DNA of 64,000 nucleotides, taken from contig JAJHTX010000008.1 of NCBI GenBank assembly GCA_032164295.1, positions 620,001 to 684,000 of the forward strand. The letters are read 5' to 3'. The translations under genes and the position numbers were made by a program. Below are positions 32,640-45,600 of the stretch, piece after piece; position 1 is the first letter of the stretch; every line of letters starts with the position of its first letter. The notes under the pieces are model-generated. The model made no database searches and was not told where the DNA came from. It worked only from the letters and a program-made list of their open reading frames with translations. Source of the stretch: Inonotus obliquus (taxonomy: Eukaryota; Basidiomycota; Agaricomycetes; Hymenochaetales; Hymenochaetaceae).

Positions 32640-33257
32640 TTATATCTGATAGTTCAAAGCCTTTTTAGTAGTCGCGGTGATTGCAGTGGTTGCCATAGCT
32701 GTTGTGGCAAGCTCTGCCACGGTAATATTCCATTGCATAACTTGACTTATTCTTACTAACCGTATGTTCTGAGTAGCTCGTTGTGCTAGTCGCTGTAGTT
32801 TGACGATTGTACCTGCTGTCTTGCGCTGTAGGGGATGAAAAGTGAGCTTGAATGTCGTTTGCGTACGAGAGATACTGAGACGATCAATGCTTCGCACCAC
32901 AGCACATGCAGAAGAGGTCCACGACTTCTTGGTGTTGGGAGGGGTGAGATGAGGTACTATGGCTGAACGTTGATGATGATGATCTAAATCAATCGAATAC
33001 ATACCTAAACTTTCTTGCGATGAATCTATTCCTAGGATCTTGTACTTTTTGACTTCAATGAAGCTTTTTGTCCAGCGAGGCGATTGAGTGAGTTCAATGC
33101 GGAAGGTGAGGCCATAGAGGAGCTGTGAAGCGGTAGGGGACAAATTGAAAGGCTGGATCGGAACAATAAAAGAATGAGTCCTCAGGCTAGTGGTGTAATC
33201 AAAATGAGCACAAAACACAAGCTTAACGGTATTGGAGCCTGGATTAGACGGGTACAC
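32640..33257 (-). other. Weak 205-codon open frame, no ATG
   Basis: The frame is open for 205 codons but begins with GTG just after an upstream stop, and the first ATG lies well inside. Composition is ordinary and I recognise no domain. It could be an exon of a gene with more introns or a decayed fragment; I do not count it as a gene. Confidence 0.15.
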
Positions 33258-34930
33258 CGAACGGCCTTCTCGTGACTCTCATAAACGGTACGGGAGGACT
33301 ACCAGTGGGGACTTGGAAGCAATGGCGAGAAGCCGTCTATTCGAGAAAGATATTAATTGATTTCGCCCGCTAGGTTCCAACATACGTATCAAAGATACAC
33401 GCTGTTCGAGCCGGAATGGCTGCGTCAGAATAATGGTGCTTTGATCTTGGCGGCGGAAGAGAATGCGCTAGGAAACTTGTCAGCCTGCGGCTACTATAAA
33501 GAAACCTAAAGTAACCATCTAGCAAAGATAGGACTCGGGGAGAACACTATCCTTCCATCACAGTGGATTTGAGCCGAAAGATTTCAGACCAATACAAACT
33601 CCAGCCTCCGGAGTGGGTTGTCCTGTAGCAGCGCTTTGCTTCACAAGCTTTGGCCATGCAGACGACGACAGACTCGTCAAGTGCAATTCTACCGCTTCTT
33701 TCACTGATCACCATCCCATGTCGATGGTTTGATAATACAATTCACCCAGAAACCCGCCAGTCCTTCCTGACTTCATGTCCCAGAGCCAGTAGACTCCGTA
33801 CTCAGCTACCTCAATAACAATAGAACCAATTGTAGGGTTCAACCATGACTCTGTGCGACAATAAGCTGATCAGAGCGAGGCCTGCTAAGGCCTGTTCAGC
33901 ACTTACAGAGTTACCCGTCTCAAAAACACGACCGAGACATCCATGTACAATCAATGAAAACAATCCCTGTGATTGAACATAGTCCATCTAATCTTGATGT
34001 GATAGATCATAATCGTCGAATAAAGGTACTATCTACATAGACACGATCGAGGCATTGAAGTTGGCTCGGATTACCGTTCCGTGCCTAACGAACGGGGAAG
34101 AAGGGTGCTAGATGAACATCGATGGCGAGTTCGAGAAGGACTGCGCAGAGAGGGCATACCTTGCCATCGTTCAAATGAATCGTACGCGCTGGAGTCTCTT
34201 CTACGAAAATCACCACGCCGCCCCGATTTTTTTTTTACTCAGAGACCGAAGTTCGCAGAATTGTACATATTATCTCTGTCGACTTGAATTTGATTTAAGG
34301 GATATGTACAAGAAGCAAGAAAGCAATCATAGATGGGGGAAAGTTGACTTGATGGCGGCCCGGGTTTAGATCGCGTCGACGACGTTACCCGACACCACAC
34401 GAACGACGCGTCCTACTTGTCCTCTACCTTCATCTCCGACTCAGTGCATCTTTTACGAGTAGCATTCATCCCAAAGCAACGACCTCGGTACAAATGGCCA
34501 TGCAAGGCGCATTCTGTGTGCCATATGGGCATGGCCTCGCGGCGCCCTCGTGCCTTGTCTACCGTCAAAAGGCGCACCCATGTCTTTGAACGCCTACCAG
34601 GTCGTCAAGCTCATGCACTCTCGACGTTACGAATGATTTCGCAGAAGCCAAAGCGCAACAAGCGGAATGATGGTGGTGGTGGAGGCTCAAGCTGTTTCGT
34701 GGCTTGCATCTCTTGTGGCCTGCATCTCTCTTTGTCCGCCCCATAAATCGCTCGGTGCTTTCCACACCTCCTCTCTATCCTTTCAACTCTGAACTGCACT
34801 ATCGATTAAACAAACTATTCTCCAACATCCTTTAGGGTCATTCGCATCTCAGAGGTACGAAATACAATCAGGATCTCTGATCCCTCACTGGACTTACAGC
34901 CTTCTTCTAGACTATAACCACAACTGAGCC

Positions 34931-37001
34931 ATGTTCCTCACCGCCCAAAATTACATCAGGGAGTTCTACGGAATCCGTTTCTTTACTCCAAAGATCAACC
35001 ATGCTGCGGGCGAATATAACATTATCGAGTACGACGACTCTGGCCGGAAGACACCCCCTTGTATCCAGGCCGTGAAGAAGGCTATGGAGGAAGAATATGG
35101 TGGATCCGGTCCACCAAGGTCTGCTGAATCCGAAGCTAAGCGTAAGAACAAGAGGACTAGGTTTACATCGGCACAATCTGGACAGAGTCCAAAGCAGAAG
35201 GAGCGCGTCCGAAAGGTATGCCTAGCTCATTGCACTGTGTGGTGGCTGCTTACTGACCGGTCGTTCGGCTATAAAGACTACCAGGACGGACGACCGTCAA
35301 TCTGGCGCCAATCGTTCGCAGAAACGGAAGCGCGGTAATGAGTTTCGTGTTACGGCAAATAAGAGGCGCAAGTCGGCCACGGGACCGAGATCTACCAAGA
35401 ACTGGCCCCATTCTTTCCCGAGTGACGACGACGAACCCGAGTACCCACAGCCCAGAAGTCGATACCGTAAAACTTTGTTGCCCAGGAGGTTGAAGTACGC
35501 ACCAGAGTGGTTCCGTCTTGTACAACGGATGGTGTTGAAGGAAAACATGGACGATTACGAACTGAACTATTATAGCCCTTCACAATGCATCCTTTTCATG
35601 GTGATTCGAGGCTGGATTGAACTCAGCGAGGTGATTGCTTGGAGGCATGCCCGCGTAGAGCTTGGCGGAGCGCTCGTCGATAATATGAATCGTCAAGGAG
35701 GTTTCAAGTGGATTTCCAACCATAATGGCGTACCTGACGCACCAGTCCCACTTACTGAGGACGAAGCGACTCTGTTCCGGGACGCTTGGCAGGTTTGCAC
35801 AAACCCGGAAAAGCGCTACAACTGGAAGGAAGACAGTAGGGAAAGACGACGACATGGACCCTTCGGGGAAAGGGCTGCTAAGTATGTGACGCCTGGAGTC
35901 CAAGAGGAGGTGTTGCATGAGCTTTTGAAGCCGGACGTGGACATCGAGAAGGTCGACCTCCCGGGAAACTGGAGACCTCTGTTCGAGCCCCTCTTCAGAA
36001 AGAAGCGCACCAGTTCACCTCAGCCCCGGCCCGCATCGGAATTCGAATTTCAACGGAAAGCAGAGAAAGATGGTGGTCTCAAGGGGCCATTGAATTCTCA
36101 CAAGGACGGAGGAAATAATGACTTGAAAAGGAAGTACCACATCGACAAAGATCATGAAGGTGGTGGTGATAATGACGATGACGACGATAACGACGGCTCG
36201 CGATGGAAAAAGAAAGGCAAATGGAGAGCTGACGCCCCAGGCGTCTCCGGACAAGCATGCAATCCAACGCCCACACCTACCGAAAATGTAAAAGTCAATC
36301 ACGAGCCTATCGCTTCATCCGAAATTCGGTCCAGCTGGGATTCCAGACAAGCGTCCAATCCAACCTCCGCGCCTGACTGGAATATGGAAGGCAACCACGA
36401 ATCCGCCCCATCAGTTGAAAATCCGTTCGACCGGGAATCGGTTACGGGACATCCAGGCGCTTCCGTAGGTGCTACTGCGGACATCCAGCAACCCACATTC
36501 TCCCCAATTCAACAGGAAAAGGAACAGAATCAGAATCAAGCTGTCACAAACCAGTTCGGCTTTCCTGGGACCGGCTCCAACGCCAATCAACCTGTTGATG
36601 CTGATGCGGACATGGAAGACGTTGCGTCCAACTCGTTACAAGCTCCCACGACCATGTCTGAACAAGGGATGGATTGCGAACACGATGACGCTGAGATGCA
36701 CGTTGAAACTGCTGAGCCTATTCAGTGGTCTCAGGCATCACAGCCTATGGATGCTAGCGTCCCAATGGCCTCGACGTCCGCAAATCCTGACGGTGTATCG
36801 TACTTTCCAAGTCTGCCGCAGCCGCAGCCGCAGCCATCTTCGTCTCCAGGAAAGCTCTTCGTCATTGGTGCACCACCACCGGAGGATCCGAGACAAAGCA
36901 ACAGCTGGAGAAGGCCAAGAGGATCGGGAAGAGGAAGAGGAGCAGCGGGAGCAGGAAGGGGGAGAGGAACGGGTGCGGGTGCGGGAACGAGGAGAAGGTG
37001 A
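34931..37001 (+). CDS. Unrecognised-family protein 1, GPFG-domain with RG-rich tail (669 aa, 2 exons)
   Basis: Exons 34931..35215 and 35277..37001 with a 61-nt phase-0 intron. After a basic, disordered N-terminal region (about residues 70-155), residues about 168-340 hold a domain shared with the genes at 42667 and 50046: PEWFRLVQRMVL, GWIELSEVIAWRHAR, FRDAWQV, RRHGPFGERAAKYVTPG and NWRPLFEPLF. A long disordered tail follows: Asp-rich near residue 395, then Gln/Pro-rich, ending in GRGRGAAGAGRGRGTGAG, an RG-rich stretch of the kind found in RNA-binding proteins. The N-terminus (AQNYIREFYGIRFFTPKI) may correspond to the membrane segment of the other two but is less hydrophobic. Function unknown. 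Orientation is opposite to the other members. Confidence 0.75.
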
Positions 37002-37604
37002 TGAGAAAGGGGAACGTGAACTACCAGATGAACCGGAAACGGTCCAATAGGATCTCTGGCCGGCGGTATACTCGCCAGTGCGCCGTGCTCCGTTCGTCCT
37101 GTGAGTGAAGTGGGAACTCACGAGCTGTCCCTTCGTCTCTCATCACTTCTGAACATTTCTCGATCTATTTTTTTATTCATCATTTATTTTGTACGTAAAT
37201 TTCTTCTGTTTCGTTTCTGTTTTCTTTTTTTTCAGGTCACCTTCGTCGCCAGTGCTGTATTTGTAGTTTGTTAGAGGTGTGTAATCGCAAGCGAAACCTT
37301 TTCTCATAAACTGATGTATGATACCACGTGACTGACAAGCAACACTTCAACTTCAAGTTGAACTGCAAGCCAAACAAACTTCAGAGCTGAATGCATGGCG
37401 CAATGCTGAGAATCAATGCATTGCGACTCACTTTGACGGTACGTACGTTTGGTGAATAATGTGGGTATAGCAATAGATTCGGCACGGATTCAAGCCGCAA
37501 GTCGAGTCATATTCATTCCGAGTCAGCACGACACTCGGAGAGCTTTCTCGTTCTTTCTCTAATCTCGTTTATAAACCGCGATCTAGCTCAGAATTCCTCA
37601 CAGT
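37002..37604. other. Spacer before the AlkB-like gene
   Basis: Includes the 3' flank of the preceding gene with a T-rich tract near 37165-37235, a CACGTGAC word near 37325, the palindrome TTCAACTTCAAGTTGAA near 37346, and TTTATAAA at 37568-37575 about 30 nt before the AlkB-like ATG. Confidence 0.45.
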
Positions 37605-38794
37605 ATGTCTTCCGACTCGAATTACTCCCAAGTGACTTCTCCTTCGCAATCTCGAGGCCAAATTGGAAAAGAACGCTATGGAGCTGGGGATACGTACCTT
37701 GTTCATGATGTCCTGCCTCTGGTCGAACTTGAAGGCGCATTTGAACGGCTTCTTGAAGAGGTGCAATGGTGTACGATGAGCCATCGCGGTATGTCAGTTA
37801 TTAATCATGTGTATGAATCTGAGAGTTGATCACTTTACCGTTCGAAGGCGGAGAGGTCCCAAGGCTCGTATCAGTCCAAGGAACGGTAGATACAGACGGA
37901 ACGTACGCGTCATCACTTCCTTTCCTTCCCCAGTCCTCACAGCGATTTTACAGTATACCAGTCTATCGTCATCCAGCAGACGAATCCCCGCCTTTGTATG
38001 CGTTTACTCCAACGGTATCTCTCATCCGTGATCGTGTGGCGCAGTTCCTACCAGAAGGACATCCACCACTGAACCATGTCCTGATCCAGTTATATCGCTC
38101 AGGCAAGGATTATATCTCGGAGCACTCGGATAAGACGGTCGATATCCTCAGGGGGTCGTCTATCATCAAGTGCGGCTAACATGCTTTGGGTTATTGTGAG
38201 GTTACATTGACGAACTATTTATCTGCTAGTGTATCCCTCGGCGCCCAACGGAGGATGACACTTCGCACCAAAAAGAACCGCATGCCCGAAGATAGTCAGC
38301 AGCATGAGCATGGTCAATCTATAACGAGCGGTACTACCATCAACTCCAATTTACCCACCCCGACCGACCGTTCAGTTCAGCACATCCCTCTTCTACACAA
38401 CTCCGCATTCATCATGGGTCTTGATACGAATCGTACCTGGCTACATAGCATCCGTGCAGACCGTCGTCCACCCTCCTTCCTCACTCCGTCCGAAACCGCT
38501 TTCGATAAGGAACGTGTTAGCCTGACGTTTAGAAGTATAGGAACGTTTCTCAGTCCGGTTGTTACGACACCAGGTCACCAAGAAAGCAATACCGCCCAGG
38601 AGAAGCCGTCGAAATGGCTTATATGGGGCCAAGGTGCTCGTGGAAAGACCCGGAGTGCTGCGCGGCCGATTAGTTCACATTCCAAACAATCTGATGGCCT
38701 TGTCCGTGGATTCGGAAAGGAGAATCATTTAAGTAATTTTGACTGGGATAGGGCGTACGGAAAGGGATTCGACGTTGTGAACTTCCCTGTATGA
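37605..38794 (+). CDS. AlkB-like 2-oxoglutarate/Fe(II) dioxygenase (356 aa, 3 exons)
   Basis: Exons 37605..37788, 37848..38169 and 38230..38794; introns 59 and 60 nt. The joined chain has the double-stranded beta-helix signature of fungal AlkB homologues: NHVLIQLYRSGKDYISEHSD with iron ligands His154 and Asp156, GSSIINVSLGAQRRMTLRTK, LLHNSAFIMG with the third ligand His225, and VSLTFRSIGTFL with Arg270 positioned to bind 2-oxoglutarate. Enzymes of this family remove alkyl groups from DNA, RNA or protein by oxidation; which substrate this one uses cannot be read from sequence. The C-terminus (last 90 residues) is an unconserved extension with a HSKQSDGL block. All key residues are present. The next gene starts only 50 bp after the stop. 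Confidence 0.9.
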
Positions 38795-38843
38795 GTATGA
38801 GTTTTCGATGCGTAGTGTAAGATTACGATGTCTTATGTAAACA

Positions 38844-40937
38844 ATGACTTACGTTTGTGAATGTGAATGTCTCACAACTCTACCTCACCTCACAATAGCG
38901 TCCGCTGCACAACTTTGCTATACTGTATGCTTGCCAGAGACACCAGAAGATGGCTCTCAATCTTTTGAGATGCAGGAAGGGGCAAAAGTAAAGGATCTTT
39001 ACGATGCGATTCGTGTCGAATGGAGCGAAGTGCAATCTTTAAGGAATGAGGACGCCATTTTTCTCAAGGTCAGAATGCCCACCCCCACCTTATGCGGCCG
39101 TGCTTAATCCACTAATCCACTATAAAGTGTGGTGACTTGGACATAGAAGATGGCTTTAATCGTGTTTCGGAATGGCTCCGCGAAAACCATCCTCGTAGAG
39201 AGATGCAACACGAGCACGATCTTAAGGAATATTTCCCCGACGGTCCCGCACCTGAAAAAGATGGAAAGATTGACGTTATTGTCGTCACTGAATCTGGTTT
39301 GTCTTTTGTCTTCTAGTTGCTTTGTGTGACTTACTAGAAGTACGTTAAGTCTTGGATACTCATGGTGTATTATACGCCATCTCTGAAAAGCGTGCCCTTG
39401 AGATTTACGAAGGTTAGTATTCTTTCGGCGCAAAGTAATTTATCACTGAACTTGGCCCTCAGAACGCTTCCGGATGGCAACCAGTTTGGTTGATTTTCCC
39501 TCAAAGGTCAGCGAGTTTGAAGAAATAAAGAAGGCCAACGACGAAGGTCGCATCCATGCGCATCGTCCAGCTAGCAATCGTGGCCCGCCGACCGCACTCT
39601 TCAATCCTGCCCTCGCCAGGCTCAAGCACAACCTGGATCATATCGATGAACTTGAAAAGTTGAGCCCTAGCTCCGATCTGCTTGAAAAATGCCACTACTT
39701 TACTCTCGTGGCCCGCGAGATTTTCGAAGGCGAGTACGGGCGAGAGGCAGCACTGATAAACTTGATCGAAGAGTTTATTGGTGAGCCTAGTAACTGGATG
39801 CAACGAACAGAGTATATGACAATCATATATCGTACTTGGGATCGTCCGGCGCGGCTTGTCGTGGAAATCAGAAACGAGGACGGACTCAATGGTAATGCGA
39901 GTTTGCAAGCGTTGAAGACTTTTACGAGGGTTATATCCCAGAAAAAGGTGAGTTCGCCCATACGCAATTATACGAAACTCGTTTTCTAAAGATTGAAAAC
40001 GTAGTATAAGGTATACACTGAAAGGACGAACTGGCCAGCAATCTTTATTGGTATGATGGGGCCGCGGCTGGAGGTATCAACAGCCATATTCACCGATGGA
40101 ATTTATGTCGACAAGTTACTCTCTTTTGAAATTTGCCCTGATGCATGGATAGCGAAGAATGTTCTGCGTCTGGGCCGAGTCATGCGGGCCATATCTATCT
40201 CAATGGCCGAACTGAAGGAATATTACGATAAGGTCGAACGTGTTCCGGACCCCGCACCCATTATTTCCCACCTGTATCCCAATCCTCTGCCTGTGGAGCG
40301 AGGTTCCCATATCCCGACGTTGACCTACCTTGGCAAAATATCGATTCCGGGAAATCGGATTAATTTCTTGCAGGCAATGAAAGATGGGACGTATAGAAAA
40401 TACCCCATTTATCTTGCGAAAATGGTTCAAGGCGATGGTGAGGTTAATGTGGTCGTCAAGTTCACCGCACGATACAACGAACGGGCGCATCGGATGCTCG
40501 CTGAGAGACAGCTAGCACCGACGTTGTATTATTTCGGTCTCGTCCTCGGTGGGTTGTACATGGTGGTAATGGACTACGTCGTTGGCGATCTGCTGTTTCA
40601 CGCTGAAATACCCGAGGACTACACGAAAATCTACAGAGACATTATGACGGCAGTCGACCGACTTCACAAGGAAAACATTGTGTTTGGTGACCTTCGTTTG
40701 CATAATATCATTGTTAAACCGGAAGGGGGGGCTGTGTTGATCGACTTTGACGTGGCTGGCGAGCATAATGTTGATAGGTACCCTGCAACCTGGAATACCG
40801 GAAGTGACGACGAGGACGAGGGTGCTTGGGCTGAAGGTGTCAAGCGGTATGGGTTGATGGACAAGAAGCACGATCATTACCTGCTTGGGCAGTTGAGAAA
40901 GTTTTTGCAGTTGGCTGCGAGAAGGTCAAGGGGTTGA
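38844..40937 (+). CDS. Crinkler-type N-terminus fused to a protein-kinase-like domain (624 aa, 5 exons)
   Basis: Exons 38844..39068, 39128..39296, 39350..39412, 39463..39947 and 40005..40937. Residues about 20-80 (CYTVCLPETPEDGSQSFEMQ, VKDLYDAIR, LRNEDAIFLK) look like the ubiquitin-like N-terminal domain of Crinkler (CRN) proteins, followed by LKEYFPDGPAP and IDVIVV. The C-terminal half is kinase-like: VVVKF with Lys466, FGDLRLHNIIV with Asp543 replacing the usual HRD, and LIDFDVAG with Asp561 as DFG. CRN proteins are known as effectors in oomycetes and chytrids and occur in many basidiomycetes with kinase-like or nuclease-like ends, possibly acting between strains. The third exon (63 nt) is supported only by phase and splice signals, and the first ATG is uncertain because the leader MTYVCECECL is atypical. 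Confidence 0.75.
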
Positions 40938-41374
40938 GTATTGCGTCACAATGGACTAGATCGAAGCTGAGCACGTAGAAGCTGACTTGGTGTATGATGA
41001 CTTTGAAGTTCGACTTTTGACTTGCTCCTAGTCGCTGCTTCACCAATGGCGTGCATCATTTGTTACCCCGTTCACTTTCATACGCAGGCCATTGTGCTTG
41101 ATACCATGGATGTACTCGTAATTTATCGCAAAAGATGCAAATGCATTAGAGTGGTCGATCATTACACCGATTTCATGCGGCTCAGACTATTAATTCACCG
41201 TTAGATGACGAGTCAACCAAGAGATAGAACCACTAGACTGGCAATCGCACAGTGAAGCGCCCAAGTCGCCGGCTCAATGGATTGAGAAAGCACATAAATT
41301 AAGACGTGAAAGGAATTGTACGGGTCCCGCATGGAAAAGCGATTGAAAAGATCGGATGAAAGGTGATGCTGTTG
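40938..41374. other. Convergent spacer, CRN-kinase and p24 genes
   Basis: Holds the 3' ends of both genes; no gene seen. Confidence 0.5.
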
Positions 41375-42239
41375 TCATACTTTGTACCGCCTCCCGGTCT
41401 TGGTGAAGAACGTCTGGAGGATGTATACTTGAGCTCTGAGAGTAGCGTTGCGCATTGAGCATGACACGTAGAACGTGGATTCGAAAGTGAAAGAAAACTT
41501 ACATTGCCATGCCTACTACGCCGAGGACCTCTAGAACTGCGAACCAGAAGACTTTGCTGCAAACATTGTTAGTATATGGGTTCTCGGGATTTCATAGAAC
41601 TTACTTTGCTGTTGACTTCACGACTGAGAAACCCCGGTTTTCGCGCGTGTGGAAGCTAAGCGACTTAATCAGATAATGTCGCGACATACGATTAACGGTA
41701 AGACGCACAATTTCTGAGTCCGCTTTATACTTAACAACTGTCCATTCAACCTGAAAATGCTCTCCTCAAGCGCACTCGAGTGGTCTGAGATCTGGCCCGG
41801 TTTGGTTGAAGGCTCGCGTCTAGGTTCACTCTCCACCATGATGTCAAAGTCAATGAATTTTTCGGAGATGGAAGTCATGTCATTCGTGAAGCAGAAAGAG
41901 TATTCGCCGATTGTGTTGGCGGTGAGTACGAAATCTCCTTGCCGTTCGCTCTTGCCATCTAGTATGTCCTTCTCGTTTGGGTCTTTGACTTCGTAATCGA
42001 TGTCGAAAGACTCGCCGGATTGAACAGCGAAGTAGAACTTGGTAGTAAGTTAGCAACAACAACCATTACGTTAGGAAAGGTGATATACGCACGCCAATCT
42101 TCTCTCCTGCTTTGTCGACGTCGGCGAAGAAACATAGACGCTCGTTGGGTGCAATAGCGGTCGTTAGTGCTGATCCCCTAACGGCTTTTGGAAGAAGCAA
42201 AGAGAGCAGAAGGCCTAGTAGCAGAGGTAAAGGCAGCAT
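41375..42239 (-). CDS. ERP3: p24/emp24-family cargo receptor, Erp3-like (213 aa, 5 exons)
   Basis: Exons (minus): 42239..42093, 42037..41709, 41655..41605, 41556..41503, 41435..41375; introns 55, 53, 48 and 67 nt. A signal peptide of about 22 residues (LPLLLGLLLSLLLPKAVRG) leads into a GOLD domain with the two conserved Cys (ERLCFFADVDKAGEKIGFYF and GEYSFCFTNDM), a coiled stalk (ALEESIFRLNGQL, RTQKFFHTRENRGFS), one membrane span near the C-terminus (VFWFAVLEVLGVVGMAIAQV) and the short cytosolic tail QTFFTKTGRRYKV, whose FF pair matches the COPII/COPI sorting signal of p24 proteins. It would cycle between ER and Golgi and help package secretory cargo. Length and layout are those of fungal Erp3. 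The ATG at 42239 is preferred over upstream in-frame starts because the signal peptide follows at once. Confidence 0.9.
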
Positions 42240-42666
42240 TTTACACTTGTGGGCGTGTGTCGAGGTCGAGGTGCCAACGATGCTGAGACTTTCTGTCCAA
42301 ACAAAGAAACTGAGCTTCACGATCATGTGCCTTTCATGATCAAGCTCTCCCGACTGTTAACTGACTGTCTTATCTTAACCATCACTCGCTCACACACTAT
42401 GATCCAACACGGAAATTATACTCCAGATCAATCCCGATATTCATTTTGTACAACGTAGAGAGCATCAGAGAACAGTGTGCAAAGAATACAGAGCAAGTAG
42501 GAAAACATCACAATAACAAAGTACACGGTCCTATAATCTATATCGCAAAGACTGAGCAAAAGTTACAGAATAAAATATGTGAAAAAAGCCGCTATATGGG
42601 AGATGAACCAAAATGGGGAGGAAGAAAGCGGCCGGTGCGTAGACGTCTTTCGCGAAACCCACTGCT
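42240..42666. other. Spacer between p24 gene and the long membrane-anchored protein gene
   Basis: p24 promoter and 3' flank of the minus-strand gene that ends at 42667. No gene seen. Confidence 0.45.
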
Positions 42667-45600
42667 TCAATGCATGTCTAACCTGTTTTTCCCCTTCTGC
42701 TTCGCTGCTAGTAGCCTTGAAGCCAACGCTTGGACGGGATTTATTGGCGTTTCCTGGGCTTTTTGATATCTCGGCGCATCTGATGTCTGCGCAGCCGAGC
42801 TTGAGTCTACGACCGACTCTTCCGCGCAAGGTGCAGCATTTGGAGGTATGGAAGATGGTACACAGTTCTCTTTATCATCACCGGAGCGGTAGTCCGGAAT
42901 AATGTCTCCGTTGATGTCTGGTACGGCGACAGACCCTGATGGCCCAGCTGCTGAAGACGCTGAAGGACCATACGGGAACTGTGAAGGGTCTAAAGAAGAG
43001 GACATTGGTTCATTCGAGAATGGCGCCTGCCACTGCCAGGTTGATGCGTCCATAGAAGGCGGCATGGGCATATTTGCGCTTAAAGACGGCATGGCAAATG
43101 GCGGTGGTGCAAAGCCTGCGCTCGCTGGAGGCCAGGTTGCTCCAAGTGGGAACAGAGAGTTGGCGGCGAACACTGTCTGCCTTTTCGGCAGTCCTATCAT
43201 TGGGCGCTGGTGAATGGCATTGGCCGCGGGAGGAGCTTGCGTTGAGAAGGGTACAGGGGTATCTGAAGGTGCCGAGACGAGATCAATCTCTGGTATTTCC
43301 TGCACTTGGGACTGGAAAAAGGAAGTGTTCGTTGGAATAGGAGCTACACCCTGCATAGGGACGGGGACCGACTGAGGGAAACACCCAAATTGCGTTAATG
43401 GTGTAGGCTGGGTTAAGAAAGCTGGCGCATCCAACATTTCCTCCTCTCGAGTCGGCGCCACTACCGGAGGCATGTAATTCCAGGTGTCTGGTTGTGAGGC
43501 AAACGCTTGCATGCACGCTTCATCGGGCACTGTATTCAGGTCGCGTAACATCGCGTCAAACATCCCCACATCGGTCGCGCTGTAATTGAAGCTCTCCGCG
43601 GGTTGAAAATAGTTCAAAGCGTCGCCGGTAATATTTAGCATAGACATAGATGCCGGAACATGAACAGGGTATTCCTGTGTCATGTAATACGGTTGTATTC
43701 CATGATACAGGTGTGTCTGGACGTCTTGCATCATGCTATCGCTGGCGCCCGACTCTGGTTGATAGCCATTTTGTGCCTCAAGTCCCACAAAATGCTTGTT
43801 ATACTTTTCGGGATCAGGCAACGTCTCGATGAATTGTTGGTGTTGCATCTCTTCATCATGATTCCCGTTGTCGTCCTTGCCATTCAGCTCGGACACGAAT
43901 GCTTGAATCTCCACCGGGATGTCCTTTGTTACGTCATTATCGCCTATGGTAGTAATACCGTGTTTGGCATTGTATTCCTGAACAAACTTGGTAGTCGCTT
44001 CGAGTTCGCTGGCGGCGAACACATCGTCGACGGCCATCATCTCGCTTGCCTGTACCGGAATCGGGTTATTGTTGTTCGCATCGTTCCCGAACAGAATGTA
44101 GGGAGCGAGTGCTTGATTCTGTTCCTGCACCGGATTGTCGTGTGTCACTCCGGTGCTGCTACCCGATTCCGGTTTATGTTCGAGAACAAGATTAGCATTG
44201 AGCGCTTCGACAAGCCTATCAAGTTCGCTTTCCGTCATTTTCCTATTCTCGGCGCCCTGGTTTACTATCGTTTCATCATCGACTTTTGGTTCGGGGATGG
44301 ACAGAGCCTGTGTTGGGACGTCTTGTACCACGCCATCACCGCTACCTATTTTCGGTCCGTGATTAAGCTGTGCCTCGCACTTCTCAATGAACTTGTTTAA
44401 CTTACCATTATTGCTGTCAGTAACCGTCTCGATGACCTGTGTCCGCACCTGCACCGGGATGTCTTGTATCTCGCCATCGCCGCTACCTGGCTTGAGCTCC
44501 TGATCAAGCTGTGCTTCCAGCTTGTCAGCAAACTTGTCCAGGTCGTTGTCGGTGCTTGTGTTGGCCTGTCCTGGCATTGGTTTATCAGGGTTCACGTCGT
44601 CGGATTTGACGGTCGGCTCAGGCACAGGTGCTTGAGTCTGTATTTCCACCGGGATGTCTGGTACCAAGTGATCGTCATTGCCTGCTTCGGGCTCGTGATC
44701 AAGTTGAGCCTCAAGGTCCTCAGCAAACTTATCCAGGTCGTTATCGGGCACGGTCTCGATGGTCTGCGCCTGTACCACCATCGGTTTATCATGACTTTTG
44801 TCGTCCTCCTTGATGTTCGGCTCGGGCACAGGTGTGTGAGTCTGTATCTCCACCGGGACGTTTCGTGCCATGCTATCGCCGTTGCCTGATTCGGGCTCGT
44901 GATCAAGTTGAGCCTCAAGGTCCTCAGCAAACTTGTCCAGGTCGTTGTTGGACACGGTTTCGACGGTCTGCGCCTGTACCACCGTCGGCGTATCATGACT
45001 TTTGTCGTCCTCCTTGACGATCGACTCGGGCACAGGTGGTTGAGACTGTATGTCCGCCGGTATGTTTTGTTCCACGCAACCACCTTCGGGAGATTCGGGC
45101 TCGTAATCAACCTGTTCCTCGAGCTCCCCAGCAAACTTGTTCAGGTCATGACTTTTGTGGTCCTCCTTGACCTTCGGCTGGGACTCGGATGCTTGGACCT
45201 GCACTGGGATGTCTGGTACTACGCAATCTGATTCGGGCTGTGTCTGCTTGTCGTTGCCGTCAGGCTGCGGCGAATTATTGGTTTCGTGCTCGGCCTGGCC
45301 AGATTCCTGGTCACTGTCCTCCGCCTGATCTGCCTGGCGCTCCAGGGACTCCGCCATAATCGCCCCAAAGAATGCTTTTTCCTCCTCGGTTAGACCGTTG
45401 GGCAGTTCGTCGTCGTCGCCAAAATCAGAATCGGTAGGCTTAGTGCCCTGACTCGATGCGTTGCTGTCGCTTTCCACGCAAGGTTGTTGCTCCTGTGTCC
45501 CCTCGGCCTTGCCCGGGCTCCGCATCTCACTTTGTTCCGTTAATTCTGGCAGCGCACCGTCTTGTACAACGTTATCTTCTGTCGAGTTGTGGGTGTCACC

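Larger units (their letters stand above)
29306..34930. other. 5.6-kb gene-poor region with a duplicated segment and insertions
   Basis: After the second LRR gene comes a non-coding segment present twice (29381-30220 and 30340-32515), the second copy being split by a hAT element and another insertion. From 32520 to 34930 I see only short frames, including one weak 205-codon minus-strand frame at 32640-33257. The last 100 bases precede the start of the gene at 34931. No supported gene. Confidence 0.5.

Noticed and set aside
43660..45231. Long plus-strand open frames of 246, 141 and 110 codons
   Set aside because: They lie antisense within the repeat-rich long exon of the minus-strand gene, have no start context or domain, and follow from its codon composition.
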